From contig CM068841.1 of the NCBI GenBank assembly GCA_028554795.2, positions 22,935,308 through 22,999,307 of the forward strand: DNA of 64,000 nt. The letters are read 5' to 3'. The first letter of the stretch is position 1. Each line of letters begins with the position of its first letter. This document shows positions 13,541-26,206 of this stretch, one piece after another. The notes below the pieces were generated by a model. The model saw nothing but the letters and a program-made list of their open reading frames with translations. It did not search any database and was not told the DNA's origin. A program made the position numbers and the translations under genes. The stretch is from Sinohyriopsis cumingii (taxonomy: Eukaryota > Mollusca > Bivalvia > Unionida > Unionidae).

Positions 13541-14289
13541 CCATATTCTTACATTAAAAAAATTTGACCAGTGTTGTTTGATAAGATGTATGAATGTGAC
13601 TCTGTTTTGTTTTACATTAACTATCCTTTTTATGGGCAACACCATAAATGAGTGACCCTGAATCCAACATTGTGTTTATATTGGCTGATTTATTTCAAAA
13701 ACACTTTGCCACATTTGAAATTCCTAAATATTTGGAATCAAGTTTGGGTTTGTTTGATAAAATAGCATTCAACAGATGCTAGTTTCAGTACATTTTCAGT
13801 ACATTTCTGTTATGCTAAAGTGCCTGAAACAGTTGTCAACGATGTTGTCAAAGGTACTGTGCACTGTTTTATGGTATTTCATATGTTGAGTGCCGTCAAT
13901 CATAAATGTGAAATTTGTATTTTGTATTGTTTGCTTTTAATAACAAAAAAAATACCCTAGTATTCTTTTCTCTTGAAAAATTTCAGATTTAATTACCAAA
14001 GGTAAAGAAAACAATGACCTTAAGAAACAAACCTAAAAAGAATTTGTGAATTATAATTTCAAATGTGAAAATTATGTGACTCTGTGGATCATCCTGGATG
14101 AATTGAGTGTGAGCGAGAAAGTCTACATAATAATTGTGCCATTCTGTTAGGAAATATTTAATGTTGGGTTAAATAATTGATATAATGTTGGGAAGATAGT
14201 TTACTTGGGGCCTTTTGTTAGGCTCTTCCCTTACCTAGCGACCAAGTTATGTACAAGTGGGAAATATCGTGTACTGTACAGCATGATGA
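13541..14289. other. Host non-coding DNA, nothing recognised
   Basis: No exon or element recognised. Confidence 0.5.
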
Positions 14290-14560
14290 AAGATTGTTTA
14301 AAGAAATTTATTGTGTTGAATTGTTCATACAACATTTTGTTTAAAGAAATTTATTGTGTTGAATTGGTACATACAACATTTTGTTTAAAGAAATTTATTG
14401 TCTTGAATTGGTACATAAAACATTTTGTTTAAAGAAATTTACTGGGTTGAATTGGTACATAAAACAGTTTGTTTAAAGAAATTTATTGTGTTTAATTGGT
14501 ATATAATATACAACTTTTTGTTTAAAGAAATTTATTATGTTGAATTGGTTCTTGTTGAAA
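14290..14560. repeat. ~44-bp tandem repeat, ~6 copies
   Basis: A unit starting GTTTAAAGAAATTTATTGTG with a TTGAATTGGTACAT(A)(C/A)AACA section repeats six times, slightly diverged. Confidence 0.9.
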
Positions 14561-15002
14561 ATTTGAAAAAATAATTTTTTATATATTTAATATGGATTTG
14601 CAACTAACAAAGAGTGTAAAAACAAGCACTTTGTAATGTTGTGATTTCACTGATGCACTGCAAATTATCATATTATAATTCTTACTGACAATGTGTGTCT
14701 GCTTTTACTTTCTTCAGTGTATTATATTTTTAGCCATCAGTAGCTAAAGTAGCAATATGTAGGTTTGCTTTTTGTTGTTGCGTTGGCCGTTTCTTTTTTT
14801 CTTTCATTTCCCTAGAATACCTAAATAAGTATCTTAGCAGCTTTTGTTAGGTCACTACATCTTTCTGACCCTAAAGACTTAGAGAAAAATAAGCTTCCAG
14901 AAACATCACCAACAGCATTCTCTCTCTTAGTCTTTAATCATTATAAACTATGCAGGGATCTTTTAACTAGACAAGTGTAAAAACTATCAAATTCATCCAT
15001 TA
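14561..15002. other. Host non-coding DNA, nothing recognised
   Basis: No exon or element recognised. Confidence 0.5.
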
Positions 15003-15215
15003 ACGTATATATTAGCTTATAAGTCCAACTGCAAACTGCACTTACCAGATATGCTGGCACATAATGTGCTGGCATGTATGTGTCTGTGCAGTTTGATAGG
15101 AGTAATCTGTACAACAGACAACATAGACCCTGATCTGCAGATGTATTATGCTATGGCAGATCTGGATCTTTGTTGTTTTGCAGTTGGATGCAGTTTATAA
15201 GCTTGTATATACAGT
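15003..15215. mobile_element. MITE family A, copy 1
   Basis: Imperfect ~30-bp terminal inverted repeats (ATATTAGCTTATAAGTCCAA at left; ATAAGCTTGTATATACAGTA at right) enclose subterminal palindromes built on GATCTGCCA/TGGCAGATC. The same layout recurs at least six more times in this window. No coding capacity. Confidence 0.75.
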
Positions 15216-15721
15216 ACATTCTTTAGATGAGAATAATTTCTGATTCAAACTTAGTCATCAGTCTTTAGCAAAACCCATTTTCCTAACACACAGCAATGTA
15301 AACAATCATCAACACTCCTTCCATTTATGCAAACTGCTTAGCATTATGGGTAAGGGGTATAGCCTGTCAATGCTTTTTTATGCCCAGTGAAGAACCATAG
15401 CCCTCATTCTGTAACTTTACTCCAGATGACCTTGGTTTAAATCTTTATCAATATTTTAGTAAAGAATAAATGATTGGATTTTGGTACTAATTAATAGTGT
15501 CAGGTAAGAAAAAAATCTATATTCGTATTCAAGATATAATTAGAAAAACAACAAAAAAATCATTCAAAATTGAAATGTTTTACTTTTTAAAAGTTTTAAA
15601 TGGCAGCAATTGGCCCAGTACTGGGGAATGCTTTAATATAAATCTTGTCTTCTCTTTCAGAATTGATGAAACACTGATGTCAGTTTAAACAAACATGTCT
15701 TCGATATATATTTTCCTCATC
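15216..15721. other. Host non-coding DNA, nothing recognised
   Basis: A polypyrimidine-AG near 15658 is followed within 10 codons by a stop and no conserved sequence, so no exon is called. Confidence 0.5.
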
Positions 15722-15932
15722 TACAGTGTATATTTACTTATTAGTCCAACTACAAGCTACACAGATGGCCCTGATCTGCCATCACATGATGTTCCTGTAG
15801 ATCTGGGTCTTCACAGTTTGTTAGGAGTAATCAGTTGAACAAATAGAGATCCAGATCTTCTGGTGCATTATGTGATGGCAGATCCGGGATTATGTTGTTT
15901 GCAGTTGGACTTAGAAGCAATTATATATCGTA
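15722..15932. mobile_element. MITE family A, copy 2
   Basis: Same layout as the copy at 15003-15215: AGTCCAACTACAAG at left, GCAGTTGGACTTAGAAGC at right, and GATCTGCCATCACA inside. Confidence 0.7.
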
Positions 15933-16323
15933 AATGTTGGCATTATACTATATATGTATTTATTCAATGTTTTGCTAAATGTTTTCATTCTACTTGATGG
16001 CCATTGAAATGCAGTATGTAAATTTAAAGTCTAAATCATAGATTTGCCCCCAGTCAGATTACAATCGAGACCTCTGTTATAATGGACACTGATGTGAGTT
16101 CATTTTTGTTGATATATTGGTTCACTGGATAATTTACAACTCTTACATTTATGAAAGTAAAAATTGTTATTGTGGACTGTAGCTTTTCAAACAGTAACTC
16201 TACCCAACACACAATGCAATAGGTTGATAGGTTACTAAAAATAAGTGAATTGCAAATCCCGAAGGTCATCAGAATATTAACCTTTATTTATTTACCATGA
16301 GATTTATTTGTTACAAGTAGATA
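15933..16323. other. Host non-coding DNA, nothing recognised
   Basis: No exon or element recognised. Confidence 0.5.
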
Positions 16324-16510
16324 TTGGTATACTCAAATATAAGTTGATCCAGTTGCAAACTGCATAGATCCAGATCTGTACTCGTATAATGCACTGGCAG
16401 ATTAGGGTGTATGTAATTTGTCTGGAGTAATCAGTAGAATAAACAATGCTGAGCCTGATCAGGGTCAGTGCTGTTGCATTTGGACCCGATTTGTATGTGA
16501 GTATATATGA
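16324..16510. mobile_element. MITE family A, copy 3 (diverged)
   Basis: Ends TTGGTATACTCAAATATAAG and GTGAGTATATATGA are recognisable versions of the family ends; the internal palindromic block is partly eroded. Confidence 0.6.
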
Positions 16511-17017
16511 TATGTAGTGAACATTTGATGTGCAAACACTGTAACATGGATGAGTTTGTTTTTGTTAATGTTGGTTTTAATGGTGCTTTTAACACACTAT
16601 TTGTTACATCCTGTTGAGGAAATGGGAGCTAAGTGTGCCTTTCCCAAGGTTATACTTGCATGGCAGACTTGGTGGCCTGGATGAACATTGAACACACAAC
16701 CCTGGAATTATGTAATTTTAATGTCCTTAGCCATTTCTGTCAGGTTGAGAAAGAAACCTCAAATGTAATTTTCCACCTTTGAGAACTACATGTGGATCAT
16801 AGCAGAAACATGGTTGTGGAAGCAGACTGTCACAGTCTGAACATTGTTGGCTTTTTCTTGAAGGCAAATCACCAAAGATGTCAAAGTTATGTGTATTCCA
16901 GTTATTTCTCTACATTTTGGAAATGGCTTTGTGATGTTCCAGTTGTGAACAAATGATTTCACACTTTGACTAGAAACGGAATAAAGTTGTATGATTCTGT
17001 ATGTCTCTTTTTTACAG

Positions 17018-17084
17018 TCTGGATCCAGCAACTGTAGTTTGATCCCTGTGGCTGCCCCAAGAAAACAGTCAGATAGTGGTGATG
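17018..17084 (+). CDS. PLXDC2: PLXDC-like gene, third-last exon (extracellular juxtamembrane)
   Basis: A 67-nt exon follows a pyrimidine-rich tract ending TTTACAG and is followed by GTAAGT, a consensus donor. It encodes 22 codons of Ser/Pro/Gly-rich extracellular stalk (SGSSNCSLIPVAAP...) plus one base, phase 1. That base plus the first two of the next exon make a Gly codon, so the two exons join cleanly. By itself the exon has no diagnostic domain; identity comes from the next two exons. Upstream exons, which should carry the nidogen-like and PSI regions of the family, were not found in this window and probably lie to the left. Confidence 0.65.
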
Positions 17085-17394
17085 GTAAGTATGGTTAAGT
17101 GCATTTTCAGGTTCAACTTTCTGTCCAAGTAAGACAGGTCAGTTAAATATATATTCCAATTAACAGATATTCCAGTTGACCCATTTAACCACAGATCTTC
17201 ATTTGCCAGTAGGGTGTGAATTATTATGTAATCATATATTGACTAATTGCATTTTTGCAGTAGACAAGGGCATGTGGGACACCTTTTCTGTCATTTGGAC
17301 CATTTTAGTGAATTTAGTGAGGAAAGTAATTTTTTGTACATTCTTTTGCTTGTGAATTATTTCATGACAATATATGTGTGATAGAAATGCTGAC

Positions 17395-17475
17395 ACCTAC
17401 CCTGAAATGGCAGTTCTGTAAGGAAGCTGAAATGGCAGTTCTGAAAGGTGCCTGAAATGGCAGTTCTGAATGTTT
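17395..17475. repeat. Short triplication in intron
   Basis: Three copies of CTGAAATGGCAGTTCTG separated by 8-12 bp. Confidence 0.8.
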
Positions 17476-17924
17476 TTAGCTGGGTATAGATAGCCACCAC
17501 TGGTAAGCACCATGCATACAGAGAATGTAATACCAGCAAGTCAGCAGATGGTGTTGTGGTTGGTGCTTTAAAGAAATACTCTGATTTATGTTTTGTTTGC
17601 GATTTTGTTTTACTTTCCCTCATGGTTAGCAACAAATCCTGGTACATGTATGTGTAATTTGATAATACATCATGTTAGAATATGTTGGGTTTATTACTAT
17701 ACCACATGGCACAATAGTCACAAAACTGCCTGGTATGTGTAATTTGATACATCATTCGAACCCAGATTATGGCCCCTGAATATTCCAAACTTTTTTTTTT
17801 TTTACACAGACATGAACACAGATTGGCCATCTTCTCGAAAAAAATTTACATGGCATTATTTACAAAGCTTTTTTGGATTTCATGCAGCTTTATAATATTG
17901 AGACCTTAAATGAGTTTAACGTCA

Positions 17925-18131
17925 AGTTTTTCATATTATCATTTTGAAGAATTATGCTCTTTGATTGCCGATCATAACTTTGCTTTTCAACAGCTCAAGT
18001 TTTGTAAGAAATATTGCATTTCAAATAAAGTTTTTCATATTATCATTTTGAAGAATTATGCTGCTCTTTGATTGCCAATCATAACTTTGCTTTTCAACAG
18101 TTTTGTAAGAAATTATTCATTTCAAATAAAG
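17925..18131. repeat. ~103-bp tandem duplication in intron
   Basis: TTTTTCATATTATCATTTTG ... TTTCAAATAAAG occurs twice in direct succession with a few differences. Confidence 0.85.
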
Positions 18132-18394
18132 CTTTCCTGCACCTAACATGGATGAGATTTGAACGAGTTGGATTTTCAGTATTACACACTTCCCATCTTT
18201 GGTTTTTTCGACATGAGTTTCACTGTGCCCTGAAATGCATCCATCGCTACGAGATCAAGTTTTGTGTTTTATGTAATTTGACTTTTTGTTTTTGATCTAC
18301 CTGTGCTCATAATATCAGCAACAAATGAAAACTTAAGACTTATTTTTGTTGATTGTTAATAGTAATTGTTGTAAACAAAAACTATGTGCTGCAC

Positions 18395-18604
18395 ATAATC
18401 ATGTGCAAGTCAGATCCAACTGCAAAAATACCCATAGACCTTGATCTGCCATAGTGTAATGAGCCAGCAGATCAGGGTCTGTTTTTTGTTTTAGTGATTA
18501 CCTTTGACAAACTGCACAGAAACCAACAGGCACAGAATGCACAAGCAGTTCTGGGTATAAGTAGTTTGCTTTTGGCTGTAACATATACATGAGCATATAC
18601 GGTA
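18395..18604. mobile_element. MITE family A, copy 4
   Basis: AGATCCAACTGCAAAAATAC at left and GAGCATATACGGTA at right, with TTGATCTGCCATAG / CAGCAGATCAGGGTCT inside. Lies in the intron between the first and second PLXDC-like exons. Confidence 0.65.
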
Positions 18605-19189
18605 GGGAATATTTGTGAAACTAAGGTATGTAGAGAATCATCCACTTGTGTTCATGTGAAACAGAATTTATCAAACAAGTTGAACTTCTATGCAAGCAGC
18701 TAGTGGCGTACTGTATTATTCAACAAGCTTTGTAAATTTAGTGTCTGCTGATTCTATATATCACATAACATTAAGGATTCTCCACTAATTAGTGATATTA
18801 CTGTTATGCAGTGTGGTTAATGATTTTCTTTGAGCCCGCCTTTATTACAGAGACTGCCTTGGCACAAATTCAATACAGTAATCACTTTGGCATGCCTGCA
18901 CATCCATACATTTTCAGAACATCCATCAACAACCTGGTTTAAGATCAATTTTAAAACTTGTTAGATTAAGCAAAATGCTAATAATTGTTCCATCCTTTTG
19001 TATTTCTTTCAAAGTTAAATAAATGGTTGGCTTGACAGAAAGGGGGTCTTTTGTTATATTGTTGTGATCTAGCTAAACATTGCATTAAACTGTTTTTCTT
19101 CTTTCCAAAAAATATTTTTGTTAATTAGGATCCAGGTAAATTGAGATATTTTCAGTTCTACTTGTTGTAGACTGTTAAAGTTTATACAC
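18605..19189. other. Intron of PLXDC-like gene, nothing further recognised
   Basis: Non-coding, no repeat family recognised. Confidence 0.5.
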
Positions 19190-20600
19190 ATAAATTGCAA
19201 GGTGTAGTTGGTCTTAAATGAAAAAGGTGCCAATTTGACATAAACTATGGTGACAACAGTGGTCATCTTGAAAATGCTGTTATCACTACTGTTTCAGAAT
19301 GGGGTTGTCACTGATGATTCTTATGGTGTCTAGTTGACCTTTAAATGAAAATGGTACCTGCCTGACATCCAATATGGCCACCATGGCAGCCATCTTGAAA
19401 ATCTTGTTATTGCGACTGCTTTAAAATGAAAAGTTATATCTGTATAAGGTTTTACCAGAAGATGTCAGATGATATCTGTTTGGTCCAAAATTAAAAATGG
19501 TGCTGATCGGACTATAATATGGCTATCAGAGTAGCCATCTTGAAAATCCTCTAATTGCAGCTGTTCCTAGATGGACAGTCATATCAACTTGGGGTTTTCA
19601 CCAAAATACTTATAATGATGTGTGGTTAGTCTTAAATAAAAAAGATGCCAATTGGATAGCCAAATATTGATGATTATAGTATCTAGTTGGCCTTTAAATG
19701 AAAATGGTACCTGCCTGACATCAATATGGCCACCATAGCAGTCATCTTGAAAATCTTGTTATTACTGCTTTTCTTAAATGAAAAAATCATATCAGCATCG
19801 GGCCTCTTATAATGTCTTGTTGGGCTTGAGTGGAAATGGTAGCAATCTTACCTCCATTATGTCCACAAAGATGGCCATTGTTAAAAATCTTGTATGGTTG
19901 GTCCTAAGTGAAAACGGTTGGTTTGAATCTAACTTCCAGTATGGCTTCCATGGCAACCATATTGAATATCTTGGTATCACTACTGCTCCTAAATGGAAAG
20001 TCTTATCGACATTTGTTGTCACTGTAAGACTCTTTATCATGTCTTGATGACTCCAATATGACCACCAAATCAGCCATTTTGAAAATCTTGTTATTGCTAT
20101 TACTGGATGGATGGTCATATCAACATCAGGTTTTAGCAAAACACATCTGATATCTTGTTGGTACAGAGTGAAAATGAGGTTGATCTTACATCCAGTATGG
20201 CCTCCATGGCAGCCGTTTTGAATGTGCTGTCACTGCTGATCATAAATGGAAAGTCATATTGACATGGGTTTTCTCTGCAGCACTCTTTCTGATGTCCAGT
20301 TGGTCTTAAATGGAAATTTTGCTGATCGGACTACTATGGGGCAATCTTGAAAATCTTATTATTGCAGAATGGATTAAAATGTTCTTTTCCACCAAAAGAT
20401 TTCTTGAGATGTCTGGTAGGGTCTAAATGAAAATGGTGCCAATCATACAACCAATATTGCTACTATGATGGCCATTTTGAAAATCTTAATATAGCTACCC
20501 CTGAATGAACATTGACAGGGTTTTAACCAATAATCTTTTCATGATCTTTTAATTGATCATAAATGCTGATGACACCAATTTTACATCCAACATTGTCATT
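19190..20600. repeat. Diverged tandem repeat, ~110-165-bp unit, ~10 copies
   Basis: A motif cluster recurs about ten times: a TTAAATGAAAATGGT-type block, CCAATATGG(C), CCATGGCAGCCAT, and CTTGAAAATCTTGTTATT. Copies are 60-90% alike by eye and of uneven length, so this is an old intronic expansion. Open frames such as 19807-20139 (-) are incidental. Confidence 0.7.
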
Positions 20601-20913
20601 GTTGCAGAATATCAAAAGAAGATATGGTTATATCTTGGATACCTGGAAATTATTTTGGCCAGTATACCATCAGTCCCTTTGAGGGACTCTTATTATTAAC
20701 TGTAATTTTGTCTGACCCACATTAAGTTCCACTTTTCCAGCAGTGATGATTTTGGAGGTGGCACTGCACAGTGTCATTGTTAAAATTTTGTGTTGTAGTT
20801 TTTAAAGGTCATTCATGTTTTGGGAGGTTGTTTAGGGGTACATCATCATTTTCAGGTAAGACTGAAATTTCCATACACCCTTCTGTTGATAAAGAAGCTT
20901 TTTCTGTTTCCAG

Positions 20914-21047
20914 GTCACAGTGCATCCAGCCTCCCCATTGTTATTGCTGTAGTCGTGATTGTCATAATCATTGTGGGTGCCTTGGCTGCATGGTTTGTCC
21001 ATGCCTACAGAAATCCAACCTCTGCCTCTGGAATTTGGCTCATGGAG
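20914..21047 (+). CDS. PLXDC2: PLXDC-like gene, transmembrane exon
   Basis: A 134-nt exon starts after TTTCCAG and ends before GTAATA, with phase 1 in and phase 0 out. It encodes a short Ser-rich stalk, a classic 20+ residue hydrophobic helix (SLPIVIAVVVIVIIIVGALA), then a cytoplasmic start AWFVHAYRNPTSASGIWLME. The 'NPTS...LME-RRPS' style juxtamembrane sequence continues into the next exon and is what points to plexin domain-containing protein 1/2, receptors also known as TEM7/TEM7R. Which vertebrate paralogue is closer cannot be told, so the symbol stands for the family. Confidence 0.75.
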
Positions 21048-21881
21048 GTAATAATTATTCCGCTAATAAATACTGCAGAACATGGGTTATTCAGGTGACA
21101 ATTACCCATATTGTTTACTCGTATAGAACTCCTGCCATTTTTGCGGGTTTTCACAGCAGGTAAAGAGACAATGCCAACCTTTTAACTATGTACGTCCATG
21201 ACTGCTTCCTTTGAAGAAATAATGGTTAATCATTGTATGGATGACTTTGCCAGTGACAGCTAGAGACATGTATTTTAGTATGGTTTATGGTCCATAACAT
21301 ACGATACTGCATCAAACCTTCCGCAGGGATTGTGGTTACCACAGTGTTGCATTCGGGTTCAAAGGACACACAAACACCAAGTAAGGGTCCTACAACTTTA
21401 TGAAAAATAAAGCTAAAATCTTCACAAAAAAAGAAAACAAACCTTTACTTACAGTACCAAGCCCAGCTACATAACTGCCTGCTCTCCCACTCTGCTGTTT
21501 TAGTAAGGGTCAGAGATAAGGGATTTTAATTAACATCTGTGCCTTATCCAAGGGCAGGAAGAAGCCCAGGCTCAGTTAAACATGGGAAGATAAATAACAG
21601 AAGTGAACCTGTTGACAGTCTCTGGTATCAAATATCCAGAATGCTTGGATTAATATCTGGCCAACAGTCACTACTAACAGCCAGAATATGATACAGGCAC
21701 TAGGAGTGAAATCATACTGATAACACATAGATTATGGTTATAATAGTGTTTATATCTGGTTTTGAAATGCAATCATTCTTAGTTTTGTTGAAATACACAT
21801 TTTGCCTGAAGGTCATGACCAGATTGTTGCTCATGACAGATCATTTGTATAATAAGCTGATCCATGCACAGCAAATGACAG
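21048..21881. other. Intron of PLXDC-like gene, nothing further recognised
   Basis: Non-coding sequence with no recognised element. Confidence 0.5.
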
Positions 21882-21882
21882 T

Positions 21883-21916
<34 letters not shown>
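21882..21916. repeat. (GT)n microsatellite
   Basis: About 17 GT units in the last intron of the PLXDC-like gene. Confidence 0.95.
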
Positions 21917-21917
<1 letters not shown>

Positions 21918-21949
21918 TTTGGATTTTTAACATTTTTTAAGTCATATCC

Positions 21950-23919
21950 AAGGTTCCCATGCTGCCTGGAAATCGGGAAACAGTCGGGAGAAGTGATAAT
22001 TTTTTCCCCGTGAAAAGTATTGGAATTTCACAAATATTGATGAAAGTCGGTAAAAACCACTTGACACCCGAAACAGTCATATAATCGAGTTGTAACTAAA
22101 CTGATCATGAGTTAAATTTATCGACTTCTGACCAGAATATTAAAAGGGTGTAGTATGGATCATCTGGTTGCTTGCAATAAACATGCTGAGTCAGTCCAAA
22201 CACTCAGTGGATTAGATTCGTTTAGTAGACTTTTATTTTCCAAGTCAGTTTGATATCCGTATCTTTTCTTACATGGAAGGTATAAAAACCAGTCTAGCAT
22301 CACAAGAGGCCAACATGGTCGTGGCAAAGCATAGCCACTTATCAGATGGCCGAGCAAACTTAAATGTTGTTAGATCGAGTGATACATTGAGTGAAATCGA
22401 TATGAAAATTACTTATTTTCTGAGAAATTTTGAGTACTAAAATCGTTATGTCTTTAATCTGCTGAAAGACAAGATAAAAATATGGCGTTGATGAAATGTG
22501 ACCTGGTACTCACGATTTGCATTGCTAGTCGCATGAGTACACAAATCTAACCCAGATTTTCATATGTTTTAGAAAAAATGTATTTTAAAAAAATATTAAA
22601 TGAAAGTCTTATATTGGTTGTAATAAAAATTCAAAAATGAAAGAACAATTTTTTTTTCTATATTTATATATTCCGAGAACAACTGTAGTTTTGTTGTAAC
22701 ACGTGACTACCATGTTGACATGTGCTTTCTGCTTGATAAATCAGATCGCATGTTTTTGCAAAAAGTATCTGACTTTCATTTAATATAATTGAATTTCTCT
22801 ACAACAACATTAAAATGGAGTTTGTTGTTGATATCACGTGACTAATTGACTTCCGATGTCATCATTTGAGATATTGCGAAGGGACTAGTAATGCAGATGT
22901 CAAGTACCGTGTCAGGTTTCATCAATGCCATAGTTTTGTCTAGTCTGTCAGCGGATTAAAGACATCAAGATTATAATACTTGACATTTCTGAGAAAATAA
23001 ATCATTTTCCTATTGATTTCATGCAGGTATAACTCGATATAACACAAGTTTAAATTTTCTAGGCCCACTGGTAAGTGACTACCATGTGTCACTACCGTAC
23101 AGTGGTGGCAAATTCCAAATTTTCATTATGCAATTGCAATGACCCCACACCCCAACTGACATGTCCAAATATGGAAAAATGGAGTGGGAATATTCGTAGG
23201 AAACTTTTATTAGAAAATGAACTGCTATTCATTTTAAACCAAATTTGTAGTCCAAATTATTGAATCTCAGCTGAAATGAGAAATGTTGTCCCTTGTATTA
23301 TATATTAAAAAAACGATTCGACCCCCTGTATCAATATGGGTTTGGGGATTGGTTCAACGAATTACAAGAAGACAGGTTGACTTTACAGAAAATTCAGTCA
23401 TTGTTTATACAACAGAATATAATTTTGAAGGTCTATTGTCAAAATTTAAATCAACCCTTTTGAAAATGTTTTTTAAATGATGGATTTTTAACCAGATCGT
23501 CTTAAGGAGATTTTGTTGTTTGAAAAATCTTCTTTGGAATTAAAGGTTTGAAAGGAAAACAAAACTAATTTATGTTCATTAAGTTGTTCCCACTTAGCAA
23601 CATAATGCAGGTCAGCAAAATAAAGTTTAAATTTTTATAATGTACATTGAAATGACTTTACATGCCAATTTATAGGAATATAATCAAAATCCTTTTGTGT
23701 GATACATTTTGTGGTTTTGTACATGATCATCTTTTCTGGCTTAGATGTTTTGGAGAGTCTTGAAAGAGAACCATCTTTAGATTTAGAAAATGCATGTTTT
23801 ATAATCTATGTAAAATGATCTTTAATTCCATTCAGTAATGGTCTTATGTGAAACTTGAAAAAATTAATTTAATTCTGGAAAAACCCTGGAAATTTAATTT
23901 TAGAAAAGCGTGGGAACCA
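21950..23919. mobile_element. Possible non-autonomous DNA transposon
   Basis: Short opposed ends GGTTCCCATGC (left) and GCGTGGGAACC (right) bracket about 1.97 kb of non-coding sequence, with CTGGAAA blocks just inside both ends. No transposase is visible and the target duplication is unclear, so this is tentative. Confidence 0.3.
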
Positions 23920-23939
23920 TGCATATCTCTACAATGTCT

Positions 23940-24172
23940 GCACTGTGGTAGTTTATAGTGACGCCTAGCACTGGGGCATCATACCGCAGACATGTAGCAT
24001 GATGTCCCACCCAGTCACATTATCCGGACACGAGGATGACCAGTCCTAACATTAACCTCTTAATTCTGAGTGCCAAGCGAGGCAACTGTTAGGACCATTT
24101 TTGTGAGTCAAACCCATGACCTCCCACATCAGAGGTGGACGATCTAACCACTAGGCCACTGGAGCCGTTACA
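23940..24172 (-). mobile_element. tRNA-derived SINE, second family
   Basis: On the minus strand, starting near 24168, an A-box-like TGGCCTAGTGGTTAGATCG and a B-box-like GGGTTTGACTC about 45 nt later mark a tRNA-like head followed by an unrelated body. The body differs from the SINE at 12133-12393. Confidence 0.6.
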
Positions 24173-24304
24173 GTTTTCTGCTCATCGCAGGTTTTATTGT
24201 TTTAGAGTACAAAGAAAAATTTTTTACATTTTAAATTTAAAAATTGTAAAATGTATATCTTCGTGTATGTCCTTTTTATTAAACTCACTGTTCTTTCCAG
24301 ATGT

Positions 24305-24985
24305 CTTTAGTTTTATGGGCAGTCATGGTACATGTACATCAGACAGACTATGGTTAGTCATGATACATGTACATAAAACAGATTATATGGCAGCCATGGT
24401 ACATGTACATCAGACAGACTATAACTAGTCATGGTACATGTACATAAAACATTATATGGCAGCCATGGTACATGTACATCAAACAGACTATGACTAGTCA
24501 TGGTACATGTACATAAAACATTATATGGCAGTCATGGTATGTGTACATCAAACAGACTATAACTAGTCATGGTACTTGTACATAAAACAGATTATATGGC
24601 AGTCATGGTACATGTACATCAAACGGACTGGTTAGTCATGGTACATGTACATCAAACAGACTGGTTAGTCATGGTACATGTACATCAAACAGACTATGGT
24701 TAGTCATGGTACATGTGCATCAAACAGACTATGGTTAGTCATGGTACATGTACATCAAACATACTATAACTAGTCATGGTACATGTACATAAAACAGATT
24801 ATATGGCAGCCATGGTACATGTACATCAAACAGACTGGTTAGTCATGGTACATGTACATCAAACAGACTATGGTTAGTCATGGTACATGTGCATCAAACA
24901 GACTATGGTTAGTCATGGTACATGTACATCAAACATACTATGGTTAGTCATGGTACATGTACGTCAAACAGACTACTGTAGTATC
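24305..24985. repeat. ~35-bp minisatellite, ~19 copies
   Basis: Units built on GTCATGGTACATGTACATCA followed by AACAGACTATGGTTA. Two variants alternate (ACAAACAGACT versus ATAAAACAGATTATATGGCA). Each unit contains the perfect palindrome ATGTACAT. It lies between the last two PLXDC-like exons and ends only about 50 bp before the last exon. Confidence 0.9.
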
Positions 24986-25032
24986 ATCAGTTTTAATGAT
25001 CAGGGTCATTACAATTTACATCTCTTTTACAG

Positions 25033-25134
25033 CATCGCCCAAGTCAGATGAAAGCAAAACTGGCCAACATCAGGTTCTGGAAGAACACATCTGGGTCAGG
25101 TGGTGATAAATACAAGGTGGAGGCTGAAGCATAA
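25033..25134 (+). CDS. PLXDC2: PLXDC-like gene, last coding exon (cytoplasmic tail)
   Basis: The exon begins after TCTTTTACAG and codes 33 residues plus TAA: HRPSQMKAKLANIRFWKNTS then a Gly-Asp-Lys-Tyr-rich end finishing VEAEA. Joined in phase 0 to the transmembrane exon it gives the 'LME|HRPSQMKAK' junction characteristic of PLXDC cytoplasmic tails, which are short and end in a Tyr/Glu/Ala-rich segment. The full cytoplasmic tail is about 50 residues. The 3' UTR follows; I could not place its poly(A) site with confidence. Confidence 0.75.
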   Translation, partial: HRPSQMKAKLANIRFWKNTSGSGGDKYKVEAEA

Positions 25135-25718
25135 CCATAGGAACAAGTTTTCTGTGGACACAAAAAATACACAGAATATTCACAGCAGCAGGAGGGATAT
25201 ACCCTAGGTGCAGAGAAAATGGCTACAGCTTTTTAATTTCTTCAAATATTGTTTTAACTACATGAGTGCTTTTCATCTTGTTGAAATTGGAATTATAAAT
25301 ACTACATGGAAACAAGTTGCTTTTTGGGTGGGTAGTTCATTGTTGCACATAGAGATGAAGGCAAATAGATAGACCAGTAGTATTCAAAATTTACATTGGA
25401 TCACAATCAACTATCTTAATTCATATAGAATGGAAATTTGCCCAGTAACATGCTATTTTAAATAAGTGCTGTCAGCATTGAGATATAGGGTTTGGTCATG
25501 GGGACAATCCACACATATTGTTGAAGGAAATATTAGTATACCATATTTCTCCAATAATAAGACCTGTGGGCATACTTGATACTGTTTTTCTGAAGAAGTA
25601 GCCATGAGGTTTGCTATTTGTTAAGTCCATATAAGAGGTTTGGGAGAAAAGATATTAAGAGACATACCAAAGACTGAAAAGTATGAAAGATCTTGCACTG
25701 AAGAATAATAACAACAAT
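25135..25718 (+). other. Probable 3' UTR and downstream sequence of PLXDC-like gene
   Basis: Directly follows the stop codon. No unambiguous AATAAA followed by a downstream element was found, so the transcript end is unknown. Confidence 0.4.
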
Positions 25719-25933
25719 TACCATGTATACTTGCTTATAAGTTAAGAACATCTTCAGAATGCATAGGCCCAAATCTGTTGGCACATAATGTGTCGGCAGA
25801 TTAGGGTCTCTAAAGTTTGTCAGTAGTAATCATTTAACCCTATAACATAGACCTGGATCACATGATGTGCTGGCATATCAGGATCTATGTTGCTTGCAGT
25901 TCAACCTGACTTATAAGCAAGTACATACAGTAA
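25719..25933. mobile_element. MITE family A, copy 5
   Basis: TACCATGTATACTTGCTTAT at left and ATAAGCAAGTACATACAGTA at right, with CAAATCTGTTGGCACA / TGTCGGCAGATTAGGG inside. One of the best preserved copies. Confidence 0.75.
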
Positions 25934-26206
25934 CTGTACCTTGCATCACATCTCAATGATTAACAGATATATACTTTCCATTACAATATGTGGGACCCAA
26001 ATTAATGGATTGACTTATTTTCAAATGTTGATCCTTTACTATGACTAATTACAAATGACTACGTTTGTGGTCTTGTAATTGGGGAAATATGGTAAGGTTC
26101 ATTCAGATAATTTATATTTTAATGTGGTTGGTCTGACAGTATCTACAGGAATTAAATTTTCATGTGATCTTGACATTGAATGAGTTTTCCACTTTTTCCC
26201 CATAAA

